Assembly (NCBI RefSeq): GCF_036227225.1
Contig: NZ_CP109444.1
Span: 4,073,501-4,137,500 of the forward strand
Length of the DNA stretch: 64,000 nucleotides
Direction: 5' to 3'
Source: Streptomyces sp. NBC_01478
Lineage (GTDB): Bacteria; Actinomycetota; Actinomycetes; Streptomycetales; Streptomycetaceae
Position 1 is the first letter of the stretch. Every line of letters begins with the position of its first letter. Positions 15,980 to 23,071 of this stretch are shown here, piece after piece. The position numbers and the translations under genes were made by a program. Under the pieces are notes generated by a model that saw only the letters and a list, made by a program, of their open reading frames with translations, made no database searches and was not told the DNA's origin.

Positions 15980-17210
15980 GTGCTGCATCAAGCAACGTTG
16001 GCCCTGTCGACGACCGCGCGTAGGCGCCGGTCGTCGGCATGGCGGTTTCGCCAGATGATGTAGCGGCGGATCATGCTGCCTTGTTCCTTGTGGGTGGCGT
16101 GGTCGGTGCCGTCGAGGGTGAAGTACCGCAGGGCGGTGAACTGGGCCTCGATCCGGTTCAGCCAGGAGGAGTTCGTCGGGGTGTAGGCGATCTCGACGTT
16201 GTTGTCCGCGGCCCAGGTGCCGACCCGCCGGCAGCGTTTCGTGGTCAGGTGCGGGGAGAAGTTGTCGCAGATGATCGCGATGCGGGTGTCCGGCGGGTAG
16301 AGAGTGCGCAGGTAGCGGCAGAACTCCAGGAACTGCGTGCGCCTCTTGACCGGCTTGATGTGGCCGTAGAGCTTGTCCTTGGCCAGGTCCAGGGCGGCGA
16401 ACAGGTGCCGGACTCCGCCGTAACGGTTGTAGGTGGCCCGGCGTCTGCGGCGCGGTTCGCGGGCGGGGTCTTTGTGCCTGCCGCCGCGTTCGGCCCATTG
16501 CCGTCCGGGGTGCGGCATCAGGTTGAGCGGACCGAACTCGTCCATGCAGAAGACGACATCGGGTTCGCCGTCCTCGGGTGTGACCTCGCCGTCGGCGATG
16601 GCGTAGAGGTGCTCGACGCGGGCCTTCTTGGCCGCGTAGTCGGGGTCGCGGGAGGTCTTCCAGGTTTTCAGGCGTTGAAAGGAGACGCCTTCCTCGCGGA
16701 GCAGGATGCGCAGGCCCTCGTGGCTGATGTCGTCGACCACCCCCTCGGCGACCAGGAAGTCCGCCAGTTTGGCCAGGCTCCAGGTCGAGAACGGCAGGTC
16801 GTGCTCGGTGGGCCTGGACTTGGCAATCTTCTTGATCTCACGGCGCTCGGGCAGCGTGAACGTCTTGGGGCGGCCGCCTTTGTACTTCGGGTAGAGCGAG
16901 TCGAAGCCGTCGGTGTTGAAGTTGTGGATCACATCGCGGACCCGGTCGTCGCTGGTGAACGACACCTCGGCGATCTTCGCTGCCGGCATGCCCTGCGCGG
17001 ACAGCAGGACCATCTGGGCCCGGCGCCAGGTCACCACCGACCCGGTCCCCCTGCGGATGATCCGCAGAAGCCGCCGCCCCTCGTCATCGTCGATCTCTCG
17101 GACACGTACTCGCTCTGCCACTCGGACAGGGTGTCGGACACGCGCCGCCCGGCACAGCATCCGGACGGCGCGTCACATCACAACAGGGCCAACGTTGCTT
17201 GATGCGGCAC
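15980..17210 (-). mobile_element. IS630-family element, 1231 bp, apparently intact
   Basis: The terminal inverted repeats differ at one base: left GTGCTGCATCAAGCAACGTT, right inward GTGCCGCATCAAGCAACGTT, both continuing into GGCCCTGT. TA dinucleotides flank both ends (15978-15979 and 17211-17212), the duplication expected for IS630. It carries one complete transposase gene and sits exactly at the stop codon of the AraC-type gene, which is preserved. Confidence 0.93.
15988..17121 (-). CDS. IS630-family transposase
   Basis: A 377-residue DDE transposase if it starts at GTG 17121 (reading MAERVRVREIDDDEGRRLLR); the frame is open to 17160. A helix-turn-helix N terminus (RRAQMVLLSAQGMPAAKIAE) is followed by a linker KYKGGRPKTFTLPERREIKK. 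The catalytic domain has FCMDEFGPLNLMP (first Asp), IAIICDNFSPHLT (second Asp) and SSWLNRIEAQFTALR (Glu). The TGA stop lies within the left inverted repeat. The frame is complete, so this element may still be active. Confidence 0.93.
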   Translation of the reverse strand: MAERVRVREIDDDEGRRLLRIIRRGTGSVVTWRRAQMVLLSAQGMPAAKIAEVSFTSDDRVRDVIHNFNTDGFDSLYPKYKGGRPKTFTLPERREIKKIAKSRPTEHDLPFSTWSLAKLADFLVAEGVVDDISHEGLRILLREEGVSFQRLKTWKTSRDPDYAAKKARVEHLYAIADGEVTPEDGEPDVVFCMDEFGPLNLMPHPGRQWAERGGRHKDPAREPRRRRRATYNRYGGVRHLFAALDLAKDKLYGHIKPVKRRTQFLEFCRYLRTLYPPDTRIAIICDNFSPHLTTKRCRRVGTWAADNNVEIAYTPTNSSWLNRIEAQFTALRYFTLDGTDHATHKEQGSMIRRYIIWRNRHADDRRLRAVVDRANVA

Positions 17211-17995
17211 TAGTATGGGAAGTACTGCCTCGGTGTCACCCCGACCACCCGGTGGAACGCCGCCGTGAAGGAGCTCGCCGAGGCGTACCCCACGCGTCGC
17301 GCCACGGACTCCACCGGCAGCCCCTCGGCGAGGAACGGCAACGCGGCCTGCATCCGCAGCCGTTCCCGCCACTGGCCGAAGCCCAGACCCGTCTCCGCGA
17401 CGAAGAGGCGGGCCAACGTCCGTGCACTGGCCCCGACTTGCCCGCCCCAGGCAGCCAACGGCCGTGCGTCGGAGGGGTGGTTCATCAGCCCTACGGCCAC
17501 CGCCCGCGCCCGTGGATCACGCGGCTCGGGTACGGACACGCTCGTCACCGGCACCGGACGCAGCTCGTCGAGGAGCACCAGCTCGGCTCGCGCGCGGGCG
17601 TCCGGTGTCAGGTCCGTGCGGTCCAAGTGCTCGACGAGCGCCCGGAGAAGCGGGGTGACCGCGACGACCGTGGGGTCCCGCCAGTCGATGTGCGGGCAGC
17701 TCGCCGGGTCGACGAAGGCGCCTCGCATGACGGCGTCGCCCTCGGACCCGGTGGCGTGCGGGACGAGCGCGGGGACCCACAGGGCCAGCGACGGCGGCAG
17801 CAGCCAGGTCCCGTGCTCGCTGCGGATCCGCAGCAACCCCCGCTCGGAGCAGAGGAGTTGGTGGACGGGATGCCAGTGCGTGGCGAACGCCGTCCCACGC
17901 GGCATCGTGAAGTGGCCGACGAGGATGGCAGTGTCGGACCAACGACCCTTCCCTGTGTCGGACCAGCGCCCCCGCTCCTGTCCGTTCCGCGACAT
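17210..17995 (-). CDS. AraC-family transcriptional regulator with cupin sensor
   Basis: A 261-residue protein. The N-terminal cupin (FTMPRGTAFATHWHPVHQLL) senses a ligand. The C-terminal double helix-turn-helix is clear: GASARTLARLFVAETGLGFG and VARRVGYASASSFTAAFHRV ending VTPRQYFPY. The stop TAG shares its TA with the IS630 target duplication and takes its G from the IS end. The N-terminal codons contain two copies of GTGTCGGACCA (plus strand 17931-17941 and 17955-17965, giving GRWSDT twice), which might be an operator or a tandem duplication. It is divergent from the methyltransferase at 18051, its likely target. Confidence 0.85.
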   Translation of the reverse strand: MSRNGQERGRWSDTGKGRWSDTAILVGHFTMPRGTAFATHWHPVHQLLCSERGLLRIRSEHGTWLLPPSLALWVPALVPHATGSEGDAVMRGAFVDPASCPHIDWRDPTVVAVTPLLRALVEHLDRTDLTPDARARAELVLLDELRPVPVTSVSVPEPRDPRARAVAVGLMNHPSDARPLAAWGGQVGASARTLARLFVAETGLGFGQWRERLRMQAALPFLAEGLPVESVARRVGYASASSFTAAFHRVVGVTPRQYFPY

Positions 17996-18050
17996 GACAC
18001 GGCAGCCTAGCCCGTGGCGGACAGCAACCCGCCCCGCCTAGCGTCGACGT

Positions 18051-18623
18051 ATGCCGATGAACCGAGCCCACCGCAAGCTGTGCAGCTCCGAGGGGTGGGC
18101 GCAGACGACGAAGGACCGCATCCTGCCCTGGGCCCTGGAACACGTGGAACTCGGCGCGGACGTACTGGAGATCGGCCCGGGCTACGGCGCCAATCTCCGC
18201 GTCCTCGTAGAGCGGGTCGACCACCTCACCGCCGCCGAGATCGACGCCGACACCGCACGCCTGTTGCGGTCCCAGTGGGGTGACCGGGCGGACGTCCTGC
18301 ACGCGGACGGTGCCGAACTGCCGCTGCCCGACGGGGCCTTCGACTCCGTCGTCTGCTTCACGATGCTGCACCACGTGCCCACGGCCGACCACCAGGACCG
18401 CATCTTCGCCGAGGCGTTCCGCGTGCTGCGGCCCGGCGGGACGTTCGCGGGCAGTGACAGCCAACCCGGGTTCCGTTTCCGGGTGTTGCACTTCCGGGAC
18501 ACGATGAACACCCTCGATCCTGCGACGCTCCCGACCCGACTGGAGCGGGCCGGCTTCACGGACGTGGCGGTCGAGCTCAATCCGGAGCACAGCGGCCTAC
18601 GCTTCCGGGCGCGACGCGTCTGA
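18051..18623 (+). CDS. Class I SAM-dependent methyltransferase (UbiE/Methyltransf_11 type)
   Basis: A 190-residue protein, a compact Rossmann methyltransferase. Motif I VLEIGPGYGANLRVLVERV, the acidic loop AAEIDADTARLL, DGAELPLPDGAFDSVVCFTM with LHHV (motif II/post II) and RVLRPGGTFAGSDS (motif III) are all present. It probably methylates a small molecule. It is divergently arranged with the AraC regulator (55-base gap) and overlaps the convergent phosphatase gene by 27 bases. Confidence 0.85.
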   Translation: MPMNRAHRKLCSSEGWAQTTKDRILPWALEHVELGADVLEIGPGYGANLRVLVERVDHLTAAEIDADTARLLRSQWGDRADVLHADGAELPLPDGAFDSVVCFTMLHHVPTADHQDRIFAEAFRVLRPGGTFAGSDSQPGFRFRVLHFRDTMNTLDPATLPTRLERAGFTDVAVELNPEHSGLRFRARRV

Positions 18624-19058
18624 CGGCGCCCCGAACCGTCGTACGTACCGCCGCTGCCACGGTGTCTCCACGGCGTGCCGGTCGTAGTGGGCGCGGACGT
18701 AGGAGACCGCCTCCCCGGGCGGTACCCCGTCGAGGACCGCGAGGCAGGCCAGGGCCGTGCCGGTGCGGCCACGGCCGCCGGCGCAGGCGAACTCGACGCG
18801 CTCGGTGGGCGAGCGGCGCCAGGCCTCGACGAGCACCGCGTGCGCCTCGGCGCGGTCGGCGGGCAGCCGGAAGTCCGGCCAGCGCAACCACCTTGCCTGC
18901 CAAGGGACTTGGGGCGGCGGCTTGCCGAGCAGATACACGCCGTACGTCGGGGCCGGGCTGTCGGCCGGGAGCGGGCGGCGCAGGCCGCGGCCCCGGACCA
19001 GGCGGCCGGAGGGCAGCCGTAGGACGCCCGTGTCCTGTTCGTCCCACGCCACTGTCAT
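18597..19058 (-). CDS. Protein-tyrosine-phosphatase-like protein
   Basis: A 153-residue protein with the P-loop FACAGGRGRTGTALACLAV, matching the Cx5R(T/S) cysteine phosphatase signature (CAGGRGRT). Upstream RAEAHAVLVEAWRRSPTERV and downstream AVSYVRAHYDRHAVETPWQR fit small dual-specificity-type phosphatases. It may remove phosphate from protein tyrosine or a small molecule; the substrate is unknown. No signal peptide is seen. Confidence 0.75.
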   Translation of the reverse strand: MTVAWDEQDTGVLRLPSGRLVRGRGLRRPLPADSPAPTYGVYLLGKPPPQVPWQARWLRWPDFRLPADRAEAHAVLVEAWRRSPTERVEFACAGGRGRTGTALACLAVLDGVPPGEAVSYVRAHYDRHAVETPWQRRYVRRFGAPSDASRPEA

Positions 19059-19071
19059 CCCACTCGTCCCC

Positions 19072-19474
19072 TCACGCGTCGGGTGCCTCGCGCACCGCCT
19101 TCTCCAGCAGGGCGCTCGCCGCCCATCGCATCACGTCCCGCGCCTCCTCGGGGTCGAGTCCGCAGGCATCGCGGGTCGCGATCAGCGCCTCCACGCCGTA
19201 CGCGAGGGTGACGGCCATGGTCAGGCGGCGGTGGAGTTCGGGCGGGAGGGTGCCGGCGAGGGGTTCGAGTGCGGTGCGGGTGCAGCCGAGGCGGGTCTGG
19301 TCTCGGGTGGGGGTCTCCGCGCCGCCGTGCTCGTGCTGGGTGGATCAGGAGCTGTGTCTCCTGAAGCAGCTGCTGCGGGCTGGAGAAGTAGCGGTACGCG
19401 GTGGCCAGGGCCGCCTCAGCCGCCTCAGCCGCCTCAGCCGCCTCAGCCGCCTCAGCGATCGTGGCCCAACTCAC
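19072..19474 (-). pseudogene. TetR-family regulator, broken
   Basis: The N-terminal part reads SWATIAEAAEAAEAAEAAEA, then ALATAYRYFSSPQQLLQET, a TetR helix-turn-helix whose turn is stretched by a 9-bp tandem repeat. The frame then changes. The C-terminal part TRTALEPLAGTLPPELHRRL, TMAVTLAYGVEALIATRDAC and VMRWAASALLEKAVREAPDA is read in another frame to the stop at 19072. The residues before the helix-turn-helix and much of the ligand domain are missing (about 120 of about 190 residues left). It is non-functional as read. Confidence 0.75.
19411..19455. repeat. Five tandem copies of a 9-bp unit
   Basis: CCGCCTCAG is repeated five times without interruption. Read on the minus strand it encodes an Ala-Glu-Ala expansion in the helix-turn-helix of the TetR pseudogene. 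The unit length preserves frame, so replication slippage is the simplest explanation. Confidence 0.95.
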
Positions 19475-19532
19475 CCCTCCCTGAGCACAGTTCAGGGTCC
19501 CGGCAGAAGGTTGGACAGCGTCCGACAGGAGG

Positions 19533-20246
19533 TCAGCCCACTCCCCGCGACTCCTGCGCCGCCCGCGCCTCGATCCCGCGGAAGTGGTCCGCCATCGCGC
19601 GCCGCGCGCCCTCGACCTCGCGGGCGCGCAGTGCGGTGACGATGTCGCGGTGGCGGCGGACGGTGAGTTCGGGGGCCGGGTCGTCTGTCCAGTTGCGGGC
19701 GCCGGCGACCCGGCGGAACACCGTCCAGAAGGCGCCGAGGAGTTGCGGGACGAGTTCGTTGCCCAGTGAGGCGTAGAGCAACTCGTGGAATTCGCGGTCG
19801 AGTTCGGGGAACGGGCGGCCGGCCCGGCCCGCTTCCTCCATCCGGTTCACCACCGCTTCCAGCCTGTCCAGTTCCGGTTCGGTGACGGTGGCGGCGACCC
19901 GATGAATCAGGCCCTCCTCCAACACCTCGCGCACCTGGAGGATCTCGGCCAGCGCGTCCGCATCGTCCTCGTGCCGGGTGAGCGTGCGGAAGGTGAGGCC
20001 GTCGACGAGCGGGGTCAGCGAGGCGCGGCCGACGTAGGTGCCGTAGCCGTGTCTGATCTCCACGATGTCGAGGGCCTGGAGTGCCTTGAGGGCTTCGCGG
20101 ACGGAGTTTCTGCTGATGCCGAGGTCTTCCATCAGCTCGGCCTCGGTGGGCAGCGCCGCACCGGGCTGGAGCTTGCGGTCGAGGATCAGTTGCACGACCT
20201 CGCGCTGTATCCGACTGTTCCTTGGCTCCCCGGACATGCGCCGCAT
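19533..20246 (-). CDS. GntR-family regulator, FadR/FCD subfamily
   Basis: A 237-residue protein from ATG 20246 (MRRMSGEPRNSRIQREVVQL; ATG 20237 is also possible). The winged helix-turn-helix is LPTEAELMEDLGISRNSVRE and ALKALQALDIVEIRHGYGTY. The FCD ligand domain follows, with REVLEEGLIHRVAATVTEPE, DREFHELLYASLGN and a HRDIVTALRAREVEGARRAM metal/ligand histidine segment. It is divergent from the ABC transporter operon at 20459 and most likely represses it, responding to the imported sugar acid or a catabolite, as NanR-type regulators do. That link is inference. Confidence 0.85.
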   Translation of the reverse strand: MRRMSGEPRNSRIQREVVQLILDRKLQPGAALPTEAELMEDLGISRNSVREALKALQALDIVEIRHGYGTYVGRASLTPLVDGLTFRTLTRHEDDADALAEILQVREVLEEGLIHRVAATVTEPELDRLEAVVNRMEEAGRAGRPFPELDREFHELLYASLGNELVPQLLGAFWTVFRRVAGARNWTDDPAPELTVRRHRDIVTALRAREVEGARRAMADHFRGIEARAAQESRGVG

Positions 20247-20342
20247 CGTACGCGCCCCAGAGGTCCCACGTCCCATGTCTGACCTCAGCCCAACCGGGGA
20301 GGGGGTCAATTTGCGCCAGTCATGCGCCTTTTCAAACTTCCA

Positions 20343-20354
20343 TTGGTCCGACCT
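20343..20354. promoter_or_regulatory. Candidate FadR/GntR operator
   Basis: TTGGTCCGACCT contains the short palindrome GGTC-C-GACC, of the type bound by FCD-domain GntR proteins. It lies between the divergent regulator and transporter genes, 31 bases before a likely -35 box. Assignment is by position and shape only. Confidence 0.35.
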
Positions 20355-20384
20355 CTGACGGCTACGCCATTCGTGTGCGATGCC

Positions 20385-20413
20385 TTGACCGCCCCCACGG
20401 GCGCTCTTATGGT
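20385..20413 (+). promoter_or_regulatory. Predicted promoter of the sialic-acid-type operon
   Basis: TTGACC (20385-20390), a 17-base spacer and TATGGT (20408-20413) resemble a vegetative -35/-10 pair, about 45 bases before the SBP start. Predicted by eye. Confidence 0.5.
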
Positions 20414-20458
20414 CGCGCTGACCGCAGGACGTAGGACGTCGTACCTCCTGGAGGAACC

Positions 20459-22093
20459 ATGCGCGAAGACGTGACCCAGAACGTGCCCGCGCTGCACCGC
20501 CGGGCGTTCCTGAAGTACTCCGGCGCGCTGGGCGCGGCGGCCGCCATCTCCTCGTCCCTGACGGCCTGTTCGTCGGGGCCGCAGTCGACGAACGACACCG
20601 GCGGCGGGGGCACCGGCAAGAACCGGACGCTGACCGCGGTGATCGGCTACGGCAACGACGGCAGTTGGGACCCGACGCAGACCGCGTCCGCGTTCGCCAT
20701 GGCCGGCAACAACCACATCTACGAGGGGCTGATCGACACCGATCCGATCACCCGCGCGCCCTACCCGGCGCTGGCGACGGCCGTGCCGAAGGACACGAGC
20801 GGCACCTCGTGGACGTTCACACTGCGGGCGGGCGCCACGTTCCACGACGGGCAGCCGGTCACCGCCGACGACGTCGTCTTCGTCTACGAACGCATCCTCG
20901 ACCCGAAGACGACGACCCTCGCACAGGGATTCTTCGCGAGCTGGCTGAAGGAGGTCCGGAAGATCGACGCGCAGAACGTCGAGCTGGTCCTCAAGTTCCC
21001 TTTCCCGGAAGGGATTTCACGCCTCACCCTCGCGAAGATCATGCCGAGGCACATCTTCTCGAAGCCGGGTGCCTGGGACGACGCGATCAAGGGCAAGGCG
21101 GTCGGCTCGGGGCCGTACCGGCAGACCGCGCACCACCCGAAGTCCAACACCACCTTCGCCGCGTTCACCGGCTACAACGGCCCGCGCCCGCCCGCCTTCA
21201 AGACGATGAACTGGCTGACGATCGTCGACGCGGCGCCCCGCGTCGCCAAGATCTCCGGGTCGAGCGCGGGCGCGCAGATCGCCGACAACATCCCCTACGC
21301 CAACATCCAGCGGCTCCAGAGCGGCGGGATGACGGTCGCGGGCGGCGCCGGGATGAACAACCTGTTCCTGATGTTCAACACCCAGCACAAGCCCTTCGAC
21401 GACGTACGGGTACGCCAGGCGCTCCACTACGCGATCGACACCGGCAAGATGGTCCAAGTCGCCCTGCGCGGGCACGGAAAGCCGTCCTCGTCCTTCCTCA
21501 ACGAGGGCAACCCGGCCTACCGGCGCGCGAAGACGGTCTACGACTACGACCCCGCCAAGGCGAAGGCTCTGCTGAAGGCGGCCGGAGTCAGCGGGCTGAA
21601 GGTCGACATCATCTCGGTGAACGTGAGTTGGATCGTCGACTGCCTGCCGACCATCAAGGCGTCCTGGGACGCGATCGGCGTGCAGACGACCCTCTCCCCG
21701 CAGGAGACCACCGCCGTCTTCACCAAGATGGACCAGAAGCAGGACTACCAGGTCGTCGCCGCCGCCTCGAACCCCAACCAGTTCGGCCTCGACGCCGACC
21801 TGATCATGCACTACAACTACGGCCCGCAGAACCTCTGGATGGGCTACGCCCGTTGGGCCGGCAACTCCGTCGCCAAACAGCTCTTCAAGGACATGGACCG
21901 GGCCACCCAGGAACCGGACGCGGCGAAGAAGAAGACGATGATCCAGGACTACATCGACACCGTCGCCGAACAGGCCGTGCTCTACCCGGTCGTCCACAAC
22001 GAGCTGATGACCGCCTGGGACCCCAAGAAGCTGACCGGGATAAGGCCGCAGCCCTACCCCGGCATAAACGTCCTCCAGGCCAAGTGGGTCTAG
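20459..22093 (+). CDS. ABC transporter substrate-binding lipoprotein, family 5 (dipeptide/sialic-acid type)
   Basis: A 544-residue protein starting at ATG 20459 after TGGAGGA. The signal HRRAFLKYSGALGAAAAISS then LTAC is a twin-arginine motif (RRAFLK) combined with a lipobox, so it is a Tat-exported lipoprotein anchored at Cys37. The mature part is a DppA/OppA-type SBP: HIYEGLIDTDPITRAPYPAL, WTFTLRAGATFHDGQPVTAD and FDDVRVRQALHYAIDTGKMV. It delivers substrate to the permeases that follow. Context (aldolase and sialidase) suggests sialic acid rather than peptides, but a peptide substrate is possible. Confidence 0.88.
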   Translation: MREDVTQNVPALHRRAFLKYSGALGAAAAISSSLTACSSGPQSTNDTGGGGTGKNRTLTAVIGYGNDGSWDPTQTASAFAMAGNNHIYEGLIDTDPITRAPYPALATAVPKDTSGTSWTFTLRAGATFHDGQPVTADDVVFVYERILDPKTTTLAQGFFASWLKEVRKIDAQNVELVLKFPFPEGISRLTLAKIMPRHIFSKPGAWDDAIKGKAVGSGPYRQTAHHPKSNTTFAAFTGYNGPRPPAFKTMNWLTIVDAAPRVAKISGSSAGAQIADNIPYANIQRLQSGGMTVAGGAGMNNLFLMFNTQHKPFDDVRVRQALHYAIDTGKMVQVALRGHGKPSSSFLNEGNPAYRRAKTVYDYDPAKAKALLKAAGVSGLKVDIISVNVSWIVDCLPTIKASWDAIGVQTTLSPQETTAVFTKMDQKQDYQVVAAASNPNQFGLDADLIMHYNYGPQNLWMGYARWAGNSVAKQLFKDMDRATQEPDAAKKKTMIQDYIDTVAEQAVLYPVVHNELMTAWDPKKLTGIRPQPYPGINVLQAKWV

Positions 22094-22111
22094 CCGTACA
22101 GGAGTTGGCCC

Positions 22112-23071
22112 ATGGTCACCGTCGTCAGGATTCTGGCCCGCCGCATCGTCCTGCTCGTGCCGCTGATGCTCGGCATCGTGCTGTTCGTGTTCGTGGTGAT
22201 GCGCTTCTCGGACGTCGACCCGGCGTCCGCGTTCTTCCAGGGCGCCAACCCGACCCCGCAGCAACTGCACGACTTCCGCGAACGCAACGGCCTGCTGGAT
22301 CCCCTCCCCCTGCGCTACGTCCATTTCGTGGGCGCACTCCTCCACGGTGACCTGGGCACCAGCGCGCTGACCCGGGCACCGGTCCTCCAGCAGGTCACCA
22401 CCGCGCTGCCGCTCACCCTCCAACTCACCTTCCTGGGGCTGGGGATCGCGGTGGTGCTGGCGCTGCTCGGCGGGGTGACGGCGGCGATCTACCGGGACCG
22501 GCTGCCCGACCAGATCATCCGGGTCGTGTCGCTCACCGGCGTCGCCGCGCCCGGCTTCTGGCTGGCGCTGCTGATGATCCAGTACCTGGCCGTCGACCGG
22601 GGCTGGTTCCCGACCGGCGGCTACATCAACCCGGCGGACTCCCTCACCGGCTGGCTCAAGACGATGGCCCTGCCGGCCCTCGCCCTCTCCCTGCCGGTCG
22701 CGGCCCAACTCACGCGCATCGTACGGACGTCGGTGGTCGAGGAGCTGGACAAGGACTACGTCCGGACGGCGATCGGCAGCGGTCTGCCGCCCAGGGTGGT
22801 GGTCGGCCGGAACGTGCTCCGCAACGCGCTGATGAACCCGCTCACCGTGCTGGGCCTGCGCGTCGGATACCTGCTCGGCGGTGCGGTCGTCATCGAGACC
22901 ATCTTCTCCCTCCCCGGGATGGGCAAGTTGATGATCGACGCCGTGCAGAACGGCGACCCGGCCGTCGTCCAGGGCGTGGTGCTCACGACGGCGACCGGGT
23001 TCGTCGTGGTGAACCTCGTCATCGACATCCTCTATCTGCTGGTCAACCCCCGCCTGAGGGATGCCTCCTGA
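22112..23071 (+). CDS. ABC transporter permease, DppB type
   Basis: A 319-residue integral membrane protein. It has an N-terminal segment RIVLLVPLMLGIVLFVFVVM, the periplasmic loop typical of DppB, and further segments LTFLGLGIAVVLALLGGVTA and FVVVNLVIDILYLLV. The EAA loop is YVRTAIGSGLPPRVVVGRNV. It pairs with the permease half of the next gene, whose start overlaps its last base. It forms the membrane channel of the family 5 importer. Confidence 0.9.
   Translation: MVTVVRILARRIVLLVPLMLGIVLFVFVVMRFSDVDPASAFFQGANPTPQQLHDFRERNGLLDPLPLRYVHFVGALLHGDLGTSALTRAPVLQQVTTALPLTLQLTFLGLGIAVVLALLGGVTAAIYRDRLPDQIIRVVSLTGVAAPGFWLALLMIQYLAVDRGWFPTGGYINPADSLTGWLKTMALPALALSLPVAAQLTRIVRTSVVEELDKDYVRTAIGSGLPPRVVVGRNVLRNALMNPLTVLGLRVGYLLGGAVVIETIFSLPGMGKLMIDAVQNGDPAVVQGVVLTTATGFVVVNLVIDILYLLVNPRLRDAS

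Noticed and set aside
19411..19455. Tandem repeats as a CRISPR array
   Set aside because: Units of 9 bases are contiguous with no spacers.
21017..22708. Minus-strand open frame of 563 codons across the SBP and permease genes
   Set aside because: Antisense shadow; composition is rich in Arg, Gly, Asp and Val, with no domain.
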